Part shown: piece after piece, positions 10,301 through 19,500 of the stretch | How the letters are laid out: every line of letters starts with the position of its first letter | Numbering within the stretch: position 1 is the stretch's first letter | Translations under genes and position numbers: made by a program | The notes under the pieces: model-generated | Told to the model about the DNA's origin: nothing | The model's database searches: none | Seen by the model: only the letters and a program-made list of their open reading frames with translations | Assembly (NCBI GenBank): GCA_035758845.1 | Contig: DASTVZ010000160.1 | Coordinates: forward strand, 15,463-79,462 | Reading direction: 5' to 3' | Source: JALZOC01 sp035758845 | GTDB taxonomy: Bacteria > Acidobacteriota > Vicinamibacteria > Vicinamibacterales > 2-12-FULL-66-21 | Length of the DNA stretch: 64,000 nucleotides

Positions 10301-10719
10301 TGACCGCCGAGATCTGGCAGGACGGTCAGCCGCAGGTACTCGTTCTCGAGATTCAACGTGCGCCAGGCGACGGGTTCACGCTGATCGGTCAACGCATCTC
10401 GAATCGGGTAGGGATAGTTGAAGCGGCCGAACGAAAACAAATCGAATGGCGGGTTCGGATTGGCTGGTCCTTCTACGGAGGTAGGAATCTGCAGCGTACC
10501 TTGCCAGACGCGAACTGGCGCGACCGGCGCTGCGGATATGACGGCGAGCGCGCACACCAGAGCCGCCGCGGCGAGCGCCTGCGGCCCGAGCGAGGCGCTG
10601 GAAGGAAGCGCCGCGGAGCGGCGCCGCCGAGCGAGAGCGCGTGGGGGTGGGGCCCCACGCGCAGTAAGTATTGACGAACGCCCTCCGCCAGAGGAGTTGA
10701 ACCGCCTCAGTACTCTCAT
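7318..10719 (-). CDS. DUF5107/TPR repeat protein
   Basis: A 1133-residue protein. A hydrophobic stretch (about residues 50-68) probably serves as signal or anchor. Next comes a DUF5107 domain (about 75-400; FGRFNYPYPIRDALTDQ and VLPDLGGHIYSCLDKRTGQE are characteristic), then many TPR units from about 510 to the C-terminus. DUF5107 resembles sugar-mutarotase or carbohydrate-binding sandwiches, so it may bind glycan. It starts 11 bases after the TonB receptor ends and stops 4 bases before the DUF4091 gene. The first 50 residues are basic and low complexity, and they are partly encoded by a dispersed repeat (10621-10667), so the true start may lie further in. Confidence 0.75.
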   Translation of the reverse strand: MRVLRRFNSSGGGRSSILTARGAPPPRALARRRRSAALPSSASLGPQALAAAALVCALAVISAAPVAPVRVWQGTLQIPTSVEGPANPNPPFDLFSFGRFNYPYPIRDALTDQREPVAWRTLNLENEYLRLTVLPDLGGHIYSCLDKRTGQEMFYANKTIKKALIGYRGAWAAFGVEFNFPVSHNWMSMSPVDFATVQNADGSGSIFVGNVDQVYGGQWRVELRLSPARSVLEQRVDLYNASRSRHRYYWWSNGAVQVWDDSHLVYPTELMSTHGFTRIERWPVDDQGRDLSIIRNQTDGPVSLFTYGTKEGFVGVYHPRTRGGTVHVASPSELPTHKVWSWGHDRDAADWRTALSDDDSAYIELQAGLFRNQETYAFLESQDSVSFSEYWLPVRDLGGITRANVDAVLHIERTTPTHVRIALDPTRDLPDARVAIRGAATILDRRVSLSPRDTWRWEGDVSEALALRFEVSDASGQPVISHTENHFDRLAAAAAKVGPQPAPPLPRAPLDIADVLERGRIDELEGRRQTAMARYQAAVAAHPDSLPLLKAAGRLSVTLGWADSQSAAATQTIEWLQRANARDTTEFEVQYYLGLALASASRLAEAERYLDSARRFRPTRPAAAVELARVLAHEGRRDAALKQLQDLTMEVPRATVPRALEVSLLRRLGKLDQAREHAEKVRAVDPASSFVRYELTRLGRPDDGLWIHLGADANRVLDIVDQYLSVAAWDDALDLLERQYPAVDTPLREPGAVLPNQSPLVAYYRAYVRAKTGANPAADLERARSLPTTYVFPSRRSSFGVLNDALKSNASDGTARFLLGSLYLSSGLFQPAIDAWQQVRKVRPQTPVLHRNLGLALLQRSDYTEARTVLQEGIAADRDNVEVYLALDAALSAIGASPRDRATALARYPTPDSAKPASLVFKAALALAEAGDPVAAERLFHDRFFPREEGGTNVRTVYGQVRLTSARAAADQGRCDSARQILDALSSEQSGLAFTSGGLIDVVDTPTLSLQAAAIESACGRPAEARARWERLARGLGADGPALTLAIADAARARLGRPRTASERARLERALENATATLESAGTNSPGLIEYARGMLLEALGKNTDARESLRRVFTYPDRGLSHALARAALRPR
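10621..10667 (+). repeat. GTGGGGCCCC dispersed element, copy 1
   Basis: About 45 bases here (core GCCGAGCGAGAGCG, then GGGGTGGGGCCCC, then GCAGTAAG) closely match 46330-46375 in the same orientation. On the minus strand the element encodes residues 18-33 of the DUF5107 protein (TARGAPPPRALARR). The same peptide-like reading appears in the other copy, where there is no gene. The GGGGCCCC core is palindromic. Confidence 0.7.
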
Positions 10720-10729
10720 CGACAGGGCA

Positions 10730-13700
10730 TCAGAACGTCGCTCTGATGCCCAAACGTATGACCCGTCCTGGCGAGAATCCTTCCGCGTTTCCTATGGCAC
10801 CCGCACCCAGCACCCCCGTCTCACCATTGTTGGGATCATCGTCGATCAGGAACGACGTGAGATCGACGAATCCGCTCCCATAGGTCGGGAAGAACTGCGG
10901 ATGGTTGAACGCATTGTCGAGCAGGGCCGAGAACTGCAGCCGGAAATGGCCCTGCTGCACGACATCCTTGTAGAACGCGAAGTTCACGACCCACGTGCCC
11001 GGGCCTTTCAGGCTGCCCTTCTTGGCGTTGCCGAGTTTTCCGGGTGCGGGAAGGGCGTACGCGGCCTGGTTGAAGAACGCGTCGCGCGAGCCGCCACTGT
11101 TGGGATCGCCGATCTGATCGGGGCGCCAGCAATTGGCGAAACATGTGCCCAAGCCGTCCAGCGGCTTGCCAGTGTTCCACGGACTTGTCGTATAGAACCC
11201 ACTGAAAAACGGCGTGAGGTTCTGGCCGCTGCGCGCCTGGAAGATCGACGAGACAGTCCAGCCGCCGAACAGCGTGTCCGCCCACTTCGCCATGTTCGCG
11301 CCGTGCGGGCGGCCGCGACCCACCGGAATGTCCAACGTCGCATTCGCGACGACCCGATGTTTCACCACGTTCGGATCGGGACCGCGATCTTTTTCGATGT
11401 CATACGGATCGAATTGGACTGGCCCGATTGTGCTGTTGCCGGTATCGGGGGCATTGCTGTCTGAGTGGGCGAGCGTGTAGGCGGCGTTGAAGGCCAGCCC
11501 GCTCCGCCACCGGCGAAGCAGCTCCAGCTGGCCCGAGTGGAACTGGCCGCTGCCGGCGTTCGACACGACGTCCATGTAGTAGCCGTACAGGGGGAACGGC
11601 AGCCGCGCATAGTCCGCCGGGTTTTCAGGGTCGAAGGGAACGGTGCTGGCTTGCAGTGTGTTGTGGTCGCGATCGACCAGCAACTTCCGCATCGTCGAGC
11701 CGATGTAGCTGACCCGCAGACCCATCTGGCCCGGCAGCTCGCGCTCGAGCGTCAAGTTGTACTGATAGATGTCGGGACTCTGGAGGTCCGGGTCAATCCC
11801 CTGGTTCCCGAAATCAGCGGCGTCCACGAACGGCGTGCCGCCGGAGAAGCCGTTGCGGAGCCCGCCCCCGCGTCGCACGTTGCCGTAGCGAAACTCGTTG
11901 GTGGCGAGCAAGTCGCGGATGCCCTGAACCGCGACGGTCGGATGGAACAATCCGAAACCGCCGCGGAGCACCGTCTTGTTGCTCTCGTCGAGCCGCCAGG
12001 CGAAGCCGACCCGCGGACTGAAGTTGTTCTTGTCCGTGTTGATCAACGTTTCCGGCAGGCCCACCTGGTCTGCCGTTTTGGTACGGTTGAGCGCGATCAG
12101 GCCAGGCGGCAGCAGCTTCGCGATCGAGTCATTCGCCACGACGTGGTGGCCACCGTCGACAGGCAGGAAGTTCGCGAGGGTCAGGTCTTTCTCGTGCCAC
12201 GCCCCGATAACCTCGTACCGCAGACCCAGAAACATCGTCAGGCTCTTGTTGACCCGCCAGTCGTCCTGGGTGAAGAACGCGATGTCGTTGGAATGGCCGT
12301 CGAGCGGGCCGCGATTGCTGATGTGGTCGGACACGTCGGTGGGCAGCCCCAGCAGAAAATCTGTGAAGGCGTTGCCGGTCGACGTACCGCGAAATCGGTA
12401 GCGGCCGCGGTAGTTCACCCCGAAGCCAAACCCGTCGCGAGCGCTGTTGTGCGTCCAGAGACCGCCGCCCTTCAACGTGTGCGCCCCATTGACCCATGTC
12501 ATGTTGTCGCTGATCGAAAAGGCGTTCTGGCGAAGCGTGCGATCCACGTTCCGTCCGGCATCGGAGATGTTGGTGGGCCGGTTCGTTCCCGCCGTGAACT
12601 GGAACTGCGGGAACCCGCGCCGGTCGGGTCCGAGGCTCGGCGCGTTCTCGATGCCGAGGCGGCTGGTTACCTCCGCCGCCGTGAACGTGCTTTCCCGCCT
12701 CGAGTTGTCATAGTTGTAGCCGGTGCGGAATTCGTTGACGATCGTCGGTGAAAAGATCTTTGTCCAGCCGCCGATCAGCGACGCAGTATTGAGCTTGGTC
12801 GTCAGGTTCGGTAGGTTCGTGAATGCGTTGCCGGCCTCGAAGATGATGTTGTTCGGATCGCGTTGCTGAAAGCTCGTGCGGAGGAACAGCGTGTCGTTCT
12901 TGCCCGCCTCGTGATCGATTCTGAGGTCGCCGCGCTGCCGGTCGCGCGTCTTGGGGACGAACTGCTGGTAGACGCCGTATCCGTTCGCCAGCGTTCCCTG
13001 ATTGGGCAGCGGATAGAAGAAGTCCATGATGGCCTTTGCCGCCGGATCGATCCGTCCGCTGGGAATCACCTGATCTGGGAAGGGAAGCCCGGTGTTCGGA
13101 TCTCTAGGCACGATCGCGGTCCCACGGAAGTCACCGTTCCGCATCGCCGCCGTAGGAACGGTCGCCCGTCCACCACCGAAGATCGCCTTGTTGTTCGAAC
13201 CTTCGTAGTTCCCATAGAAGAACAGTTTTCCCGTGATCAGAGGGCCGCCGATGCTACCACCCCACCGGTGCTCGTGCGTGTCGGAGAGAGGATCGCCGCG
13301 CTCGACGCCCGCGAGCGTCTGGTTGTACGTCAGCGCGTTCAAGTCGTTGCTGTTGAAGTCGTAGAAGCCGGTTCCCCGATAGGCGTTTGCGCCGCGCTTG
13401 GTCGTCACCACGACGCCCGCCAGGCCGCCGTACTCGGCACTGTAGGAGTTCGACAGCACGGTCATCTCCGAAATTGCGTCGAGCCCGGGAGCGGAGTTGC
13501 CGATGGTGCCGAAGATGGCGTTCGTCGATGCCTGGCCGTCCTGGATGTACGAAACGCCGTACGTTTTAGCACCGAGGAACTGGATGTCATCGCTGCCGCC
13601 GACCACGTTGGGGTTGAGGAGCAGGAACGACTGGATATCGCGGCTGTTGCGCGGAAGGTCGTGGAGCTGCTGCTCGTCGAGACCGCGCGAGATCGCCTGG

Positions 13701-14137
13701 CTGTCGAGCGTGACGTTGTTGATCGCATCGGCGGCGACCGTGACCGTCTCGTTGATACCGCCTACGGTCAGGGTGACGTCCACCAGAGCGGTGCCCGCAG
13801 CACGCAGGACGACGCCCGTCCTCTCGAATTTCTTGAAGTTCGTCGTGACGACCTCAACCCGGTAGGTCCCAGGTCTGAGGTTTGTCGCTTCGTAGCGGCC
13901 CTCGGCATCGGTCTCGACCGCGCGGGGAACTCCGGTCCCCTCATCCACGATCAACACCGCCGCGCCTGGCACGACGCTGCCCTGGGGATCGACGACCGTA
14001 CCCCGGATGGTACCGAGGAACGATTGCGCCCGGGCTGGAGTGGGCATGGTGTAAGTCACCAGGAACACCAAGAGCGCGAGAAATACGCGTGCGACCCGTT
14101 GCATTGCTGGTATTGCGGTCCCGGAGTGCTTCGGCAT
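10730..14137 (-). CDS. TonB-dependent receptor with carboxypeptidase-like N-terminal domain
   Basis: An outer-membrane receptor of 1135 residues, the Oar/SusC-like kind typical of Acidobacteriota. It has a signal peptide, a carboxypeptidase regulatory-like domain (about 38-120; GTIRGTVVDPQGSVVPGA), a plug (DLPRNSRDIQSFLLLNPNV, GLAGVVVTTKRGAN) and a long beta-barrel ending in the aromatic RLGIRATF. I prefer the ATG at 14137 because GGGAAGGAAG lies just upstream; alternatives are 14182, 14155 and 14104. It is the first gene of the run with DUF5107, DUF4091 and PPK2, which suggests import of a glycan-derived ligand. The barrel gives no direct ligand clue. Confidence 0.88.
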   Translation of the reverse strand: MPKHSGTAIPAMQRVARVFLALLVFLVTYTMPTPARAQSFLGTIRGTVVDPQGSVVPGAAVLIVDEGTGVPRAVETDAEGRYEATNLRPGTYRVEVVTTNFKKFERTGVVLRAAGTALVDVTLTVGGINETVTVAADAINNVTLDSQAISRGLDEQQLHDLPRNSRDIQSFLLLNPNVVGGSDDIQFLGAKTYGVSYIQDGQASTNAIFGTIGNSAPGLDAISEMTVLSNSYSAEYGGLAGVVVTTKRGANAYRGTGFYDFNSNDLNALTYNQTLAGVERGDPLSDTHEHRWGGSIGGPLITGKLFFYGNYEGSNNKAIFGGGRATVPTAAMRNGDFRGTAIVPRDPNTGLPFPDQVIPSGRIDPAAKAIMDFFYPLPNQGTLANGYGVYQQFVPKTRDRQRGDLRIDHEAGKNDTLFLRTSFQQRDPNNIIFEAGNAFTNLPNLTTKLNTASLIGGWTKIFSPTIVNEFRTGYNYDNSRRESTFTAAEVTSRLGIENAPSLGPDRRGFPQFQFTAGTNRPTNISDAGRNVDRTLRQNAFSISDNMTWVNGAHTLKGGGLWTHNSARDGFGFGVNYRGRYRFRGTSTGNAFTDFLLGLPTDVSDHISNRGPLDGHSNDIAFFTQDDWRVNKSLTMFLGLRYEVIGAWHEKDLTLANFLPVDGGHHVVANDSIAKLLPPGLIALNRTKTADQVGLPETLINTDKNNFSPRVGFAWRLDESNKTVLRGGFGLFHPTVAVQGIRDLLATNEFRYGNVRRGGGLRNGFSGGTPFVDAADFGNQGIDPDLQSPDIYQYNLTLERELPGQMGLRVSYIGSTMRKLLVDRDHNTLQASTVPFDPENPADYARLPFPLYGYYMDVVSNAGSGQFHSGQLELLRRWRSGLAFNAAYTLAHSDSNAPDTGNSTIGPVQFDPYDIEKDRGPDPNVVKHRVVANATLDIPVGRGRPHGANMAKWADTLFGGWTVSSIFQARSGQNLTPFFSGFYTTSPWNTGKPLDGLGTCFANCWRPDQIGDPNSGGSRDAFFNQAAYALPAPGKLGNAKKGSLKGPGTWVVNFAFYKDVVQQGHFRLQFSALLDNAFNHPQFFPTYGSGFVDLTSFLIDDDPNNGETGVLGAGAIGNAEGFSPGRVIRLGIRATF

Positions 14138-14282
14138 CTTCCTTCCCTTCGACATCGCGTGGCTCGAGCGCCCGGAAAGCACTGGCCTTCAGATCGCGCG
14201 CGAGTTTCGATGAACGATGACTCTCTGGCCTGCCCCCTGTCAACTGCTTCCGGACGAGTTGGGGGCTTGAGGAGTCCTTCGT

Positions 14283-16544
14283 TTGCCGTTACGCTCGTCC
14301 CAGTCTTCCATGCGGTCTCTCATCGCGCGCGCGATCGTCCTCACGCTCTGCTGTTTCGCCCTCACGTTCCTCACGCTCGCCGTCGGCTGCCGTTCGCGCG
14401 GCTCGGAGTCCAGCGTGGCTGCGCCGTCGAGCCGGCCGAATGTGCTCCTCGTGACGATTGATACGCTTCGCGCCGATCACGTCGGGAGTTACGGATACCA
14501 CGACGCCTCCACCCAGACGATCGATGCGCTGGCGCGCCGCGGTGTTCGCTTCGAGACGGCGGTGGCTCCTGCACCACTGACCGGGCCTTCACATGCGTCC
14601 ATCCTCACCGGCCAGACGCCGCTTGGGCATGGCTTTCGGAACAACAGCGGATTCATCCTGGGGCCGGAAGTGAGAACCGTTGCTCATGATTTCCGGAACG
14701 CGGGCTATCGCACCGCCGGGTTCGTCTCCGGGTTTCCGCTGGATCGCCGGTTTGGATTCGATCGCGGATTCGAGACTTACGATGACCACTTGCCCAGGGG
14801 GAATGATCGTCGCCGGACACCGTATGTCGAACGCTTCGCCGATGCGACGACCGACGCGGTACTGCGCTGGCTGGCGACCGCCGGCCCGCGGGAGGCTCGG
14901 CAGCCGGCTCCCTGGTTCCTGTGGGTCCATTACTACGATCCGCACGCGCCGTACGAACCACCTGTCGCAGACTTGGCCGATCGGTACCGTCAATCGCCAT
15001 ACGACGGAGAGATCGCATACGTGGATCGTCAACTCGGGCGTCTGCTGCAAACGCTCGACGGCAGGGGAGAAACCGGCCGCACGATCGTGCTCGTCACCGC
15101 CGACCATGGCGAGAGCCTTGGCGAGCATGGCGAGGGCACGCACGGAATCTTCTTGTACGACGCGACGCTTCGAGTTCCCTGGATCATGGCAGGTCCACAG
15201 ATCGTCGCGGGTCGCGTGTCCCGAACCGTCGCTCGATCCATCGATGTGTTGCCGACGCTCCTCGACTATGCGGGGCTTCCTCAGCGCACAGATATCGACG
15301 GCCGCTCGCTTCGGCGCGCCGCCGATGGAGAGCAACTGTCGGATGCGCCGGCTTACGCCGAGTCACTCTACTCCGAGCTGGAGCTGGGCTGGGCCCCGCT
15401 GCATGCCTGGCGTACGGCTGGATTCAAGTTCATCAAGGCTCCGCACCCGGAGCTGTACGATCTGCAGAACGATCCTTCCGAGAAAGCGAATCGCGCCGGG
15501 GAGCAAGGGGCGCGGGTCAGCGATTTGAGCAGCCAGCTCGAAGTGGCGCTGCGGCAGCCGACCCCCTCGGCTCCGGCACAATCGATCGACCCGGAAACCG
15601 CCGATCGGCTACGCGCGCTCGGCTATGTGAGTGGAGGACGCGCTCCACGGTCTGCGGGCGCGGCGCTCCGCGACCCCAAAGACGGCGTTCGTTTTCTGCC
15701 GAGGCTCAATCGTGGCATGTCCGCGGCGAGGTCGGAGCCCGAGCTGGCAATACGCGAGCTGACCGCCGTGCTCGAGGAGGATCCTGGTCTATTCATGGCC
15801 AGGCGCACACGGGCCGTCGCTTACGCTGCCGCTGGACGCCACGAGCTCGCCATCGCGGACCTGCGCGTGCTCGACAAAGAAGGGCAGCTCACACCTGAAG
15901 ACGCCGTCGTACTGGGCGACAACCTGCGGTCCGCAGGCCGGCTGGAAGAAGCGGTCCTCATCCTTCAACGCGCCGAGCGCGAGAACCCGAGCTTCCCACA
16001 ACCCTTGATTTCCCTAGCCGCCGTCCGCATCCAGGAACGCAAGTACGATGAAGCCGCTGCAGTGTGCGAGCGGGTCCTGAAGCTGGTCCCCGATCACATT
16101 GAAGCGCTGCGCCACCTGGGCGACCTCGCTCTGCTCCGCGAAGATCTCAACGCGGCGGCTGCCCGCTACGGCCGCATCCTGGAGATGGATGCTGGTGATG
16201 TGCCTGCCATGACCAAGCTCGGCGTCGTCCGCATGCGGAGCGGGCACCCAGATGAGGCGATGCGACTCTTTCGCGAGGCAATCGCGCGCGAACCCGGGAA
16301 CGCCGAGGCGCTTTTGTATCTGGCGGGGGCGCTGGCAGCGGCAGGACGTTCCGCTGACGCGTTGCCCTACTTCGAGCGAGCGCTCAAAGCTGACCCAGCC
16401 TCGACGATGGCGCTGAATGGATTGGGCCTGGCGCGCCTTGACCTCGGAGATAGAGCGGGAGCGGCCGCCGCCTTCCGTGAGTCGTTGCGGCTCGACCCAA
16501 CGCAAGCCGACGTCGCTCGAATGCTTGGCGAAGTCCGGCGTTAA
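14283..16544 (+). CDS. Sulfatase-like lipoprotein fused to TPRs
   Basis: A 753-residue alkaline-phosphatase-superfamily enzyme. A signal ends in LAVGC (Cys36, a possible lipobox), the sulfatase-like domain covers about 50-440, and TPRs cover about 470-753. Metal-site pieces are visible in LLVTIDTLRADHVGSYG and TADHGESLGEHGEGTHG. At the position of the sulfatase Cys/Ser the sequence is LTGPSHASILTG, with Thr100 and no Cys, so formylglycine maturation looks impossible. A TTG start at 14283 is chosen because GAGGAG sits 8 bases upstream; an ATG at 14310 is possible. It is divergent from the TonB receptor. It may be a phosphotransferase or phosphodiesterase instead of a sulfatase. Confidence 0.82.
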   Translation: MPLRSSQSSMRSLIARAIVLTLCCFALTFLTLAVGCRSRGSESSVAAPSSRPNVLLVTIDTLRADHVGSYGYHDASTQTIDALARRGVRFETAVAPAPLTGPSHASILTGQTPLGHGFRNNSGFILGPEVRTVAHDFRNAGYRTAGFVSGFPLDRRFGFDRGFETYDDHLPRGNDRRRTPYVERFADATTDAVLRWLATAGPREARQPAPWFLWVHYYDPHAPYEPPVADLADRYRQSPYDGEIAYVDRQLGRLLQTLDGRGETGRTIVLVTADHGESLGEHGEGTHGIFLYDATLRVPWIMAGPQIVAGRVSRTVARSIDVLPTLLDYAGLPQRTDIDGRSLRRAADGEQLSDAPAYAESLYSELELGWAPLHAWRTAGFKFIKAPHPELYDLQNDPSEKANRAGEQGARVSDLSSQLEVALRQPTPSAPAQSIDPETADRLRALGYVSGGRAPRSAGAALRDPKDGVRFLPRLNRGMSAARSEPELAIRELTAVLEEDPGLFMARRTRAVAYAAAGRHELAIADLRVLDKEGQLTPEDAVVLGDNLRSAGRLEEAVLILQRAERENPSFPQPLISLAAVRIQERKYDEAAAVCERVLKLVPDHIEALRHLGDLALLREDLNAAAARYGRILEMDAGDVPAMTKLGVVRMRSGHPDEAMRLFREAIAREPGNAEALLYLAGALAAAGRSADALPYFERALKADPASTMALNGLGLARLDLGDRAGAAAAFRESLRLDPTQADVARMLGEVRR

Positions 16545-16551
16545 TCACTGA

Positions 16552-19500
16552 TCACTGTTTCTTGGTTGCGGCGGCGACCCAGGTATCAACAAGCGCCTGC
16601 GATGAGCCGCCGCGCTCTTTATAGGTCTCGGCCAGTCGCAGCATCCGCTCGCGATCCTGGGTCACGTTTTCGACCGCCTGGCCGCTTTCAAAGGCGTCGT
16701 AGAGCACGAGTACGCCGATGGCAAGCGCCGCTTCGTCGTCGGCCTTCTTTTCAATCAGTTCGTCGAGCGCTTTCAGGCCCTCGGCGCGTTGCCCTGAGAG
16801 GAGAGCGGCAACCGCGAAGCGCCGCTTCAGCCCCAGATCCTCCGGCCATTTCTTCTGCGCTGCGACGAGATCGTCGATCGCGAGATCGGAGCGTCCCTGG
16901 CGGAGCTGTGCATCGGCCAGCATGATGTGCAGCGCCGGGGATTCACCTTCCCGGATCAGCGCCGTCCGCCACGCGCCTGCTGCCTCTTTGTCTTTACCGC
17001 CAGCCGCGAAGCACGCCCCGAGATAAATCATGGCGGCAGCAAAATCCGCCGACCCGCGCATTGCTTTCCGGAATTCAGCAGCTGCCGGATCGAGCTTGTT
17101 GTCATTCAGGAGCGTCAGCCCTTTGAGAAATGGACCAATCGGTCCTTCCTTCGCGACAGACTCGGGGACGTCGAGGCCGGTCAGGCCAGACGCGCGTGCG
17201 CGGTCGAGCACCTGCTTGACTGCGGCCGATGATGCATCCGGTCTTGCAGCCACGCGATCGAGGAATGGTGTGAGGATCTCTGGTGCAAGCACCTGGTCCA
17301 TCGTGAAGCGCGGAGCACCCGCGACCGGCAGGCGCATCGAGGCCGTCGCCGGCGTTGCCTTAGGAGCGGCAACACTCGAGAAGGCTGGAGGAGGGGGCGG
17401 CGCAGTGACGAGGGCTCGGGGTGCTCCAACAACAGAGATCCCGCGACGCAGTTCGCCGATTTCCTGGTCGGCGGACTTGACCCTTGCGCGAACGATATAG
17501 GAACCCGCCGGAAGCATGCGCATGTCCGCAACACCTTGTGCGACGATTGCGCCATCTCGCGAGCCTCGCGAAAGCGCCGCGGGCGTGCGCACCAACGCGG
17601 GTCCGTCAGCCGTCGATGCAATTTCAAACTCGACGTTCGTTCCCTGGAGGCGTGAGACGTCTGCTTCGAGATCGAGCTCGATCGCCAGCTTTTCATTCTG
17701 GCTGATCTTGTCGACGGCGAGATAAGGAACGGATGCTCCGCCAGCCGGCACTCGCACGAACACCGGACCCCTCACCGACACTGACCCGAACCTCGCGTCC
17801 AGGACATCCGTCTTGTGATCGACCGAACCGGTGCGGCCGGCACTGTCCATGACTGCGACGCGGACGATGTAGCTTCCGGGAGGAACGCCGAGATTGGTCG
17901 CGAATGGCAGCGTTTCTTCGGTTCCGTGGGAGAGCGGCATCTCTCCGCCGGCGATCTTCTTGCCGTCGATATCGCTGACGAGGACGCGCAGGGTGACGTT
18001 ACCTGGTTGCAGACGCGAAGCCTCGCCCGTAATCACGAGCTTCAAGTGATTCGGGTCGTCGAAGTCGGTCGCGAGATAATTCGTCACCCGCAGGGGAATT
18101 TCCGTTGCCACCACCGGACCCTCGAGCGCCAGCCCCATGCGCGCCGCCCAGTCACGATCTTCGTAAGTGTGGACGTCGAAGATGTCTCGCGCACGCACGG
18201 TGAGTCCCGCGCCTTTCACTTGCACTTTCATCCGGCGTTCTTTGGCGCCGGCGTCAGTCGGATCTTTCTCGATGGCGAGCCGGTAATACCCTGACATTTC
18301 GCGCGCGAGGCGCTCGAAAGCGGCTTCGGCGCCGATTTCGGCTCGGAACGATGCACCGCCGGTCATCGCTGCCAGTGTTTCAAGCGGCCCCGAGTGAAGA
18401 TAACTATCCGCAAGCGGTGTGGACGTCATCATTCGGCGATCGGCCGAGAACGTGGTTGTCGGGACGTAGATGGTGAAAAGGCGTGCGCTAACCGCAGCCG
18501 CGTCTGCCGCGACCGTCGACAACATCGAAATCTGATCCCGTTCATCCAGCGGCCATCCGCCGGAGATCAGAATGACGGTCTTGTCCCCTTGCACCTGTCC
18601 GAGCAGGCCGAGAAACTGCCGCAGTGCGGCGATGCTCGCCTGCGACGTCATCAATGCGCTGCGCCAGGTCGATTCCGCCTGCATCTGAATTTCGCGCGCG
18701 CACGAGCCGGTGCCGAATCCTCCTGACGTGCGGCCGCCGCCACCACCGCCACCGCCGCCACCTCCGCCACCACCACCGCCGCCGCCAGCGGGCGCGGGTG
18801 CCGCGGGCGCAGATCCGCCGCCGCCACCTCCTGACTCGCCACCACCACCGCCACCGCCGCCACCTCCGCCGCCACCCCCTCCGCTTGAGGGTGGTGCCGG
18901 TGAGGCCACTGGGCCGGCCGTACCGGGACCGGGCGCAGCGCCGAATCCGCCGGACGCCACGGCGGCACCTCCGCACTCGCGGTCGCCGACGTTGCGCAGC
19001 GCGATCATGTTGCGGTTGCTGATGTCGCGCGCGTCGGCCAGACTCCCGTACTCCCAGCCGACCAGGGGCCTCCCGAGTCCGGTCACTCGCTGGAGGCCGT
19101 CCCGAACTCGATCGTGCGCCCAGGTAAACGTGATATTCGGCCCAACCGGCATCAGCATCAGGGCGCTTCGATCGGCGAAGGTCAGATGGGTGAAGAAACC
19201 GGTGGCGGAGTTTGCCACGCGACGGGCGCTCCCGAGATCGAGCGTGTTCTGATCGACAATGAACGCAAACATGCGTCCGCGTCCGAGGCCGTCATTCGTG
19301 CTGATCGTCGCCCCCTCAACGCGTGGCGCGGCGACGACCTGCGCGGTCCGATCGAAGAACTCCGCGGTGACCACACGCCGCGGCTGGCCGGCGACGCTGA
19401 CGGCGAAGTCCGCCGGGGTGAGACCGCGCTGCGGCTGCCCCTGCCTGTCGACGACGCTGACGTCGATCGTGACGACCTCGACCCCGCTCCGGAATGACGG

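Noticed and set aside
12863..14461. 532-codon plus-strand open frame
   Set aside because: Complement of the TonB receptor's N-terminal half; the coding signal is on the minus strand.
14283..16544. Annotation as arylsulfatase
   Set aside because: There is no Cys or Ser at the formylglycine position; only the superfamily can be supported.
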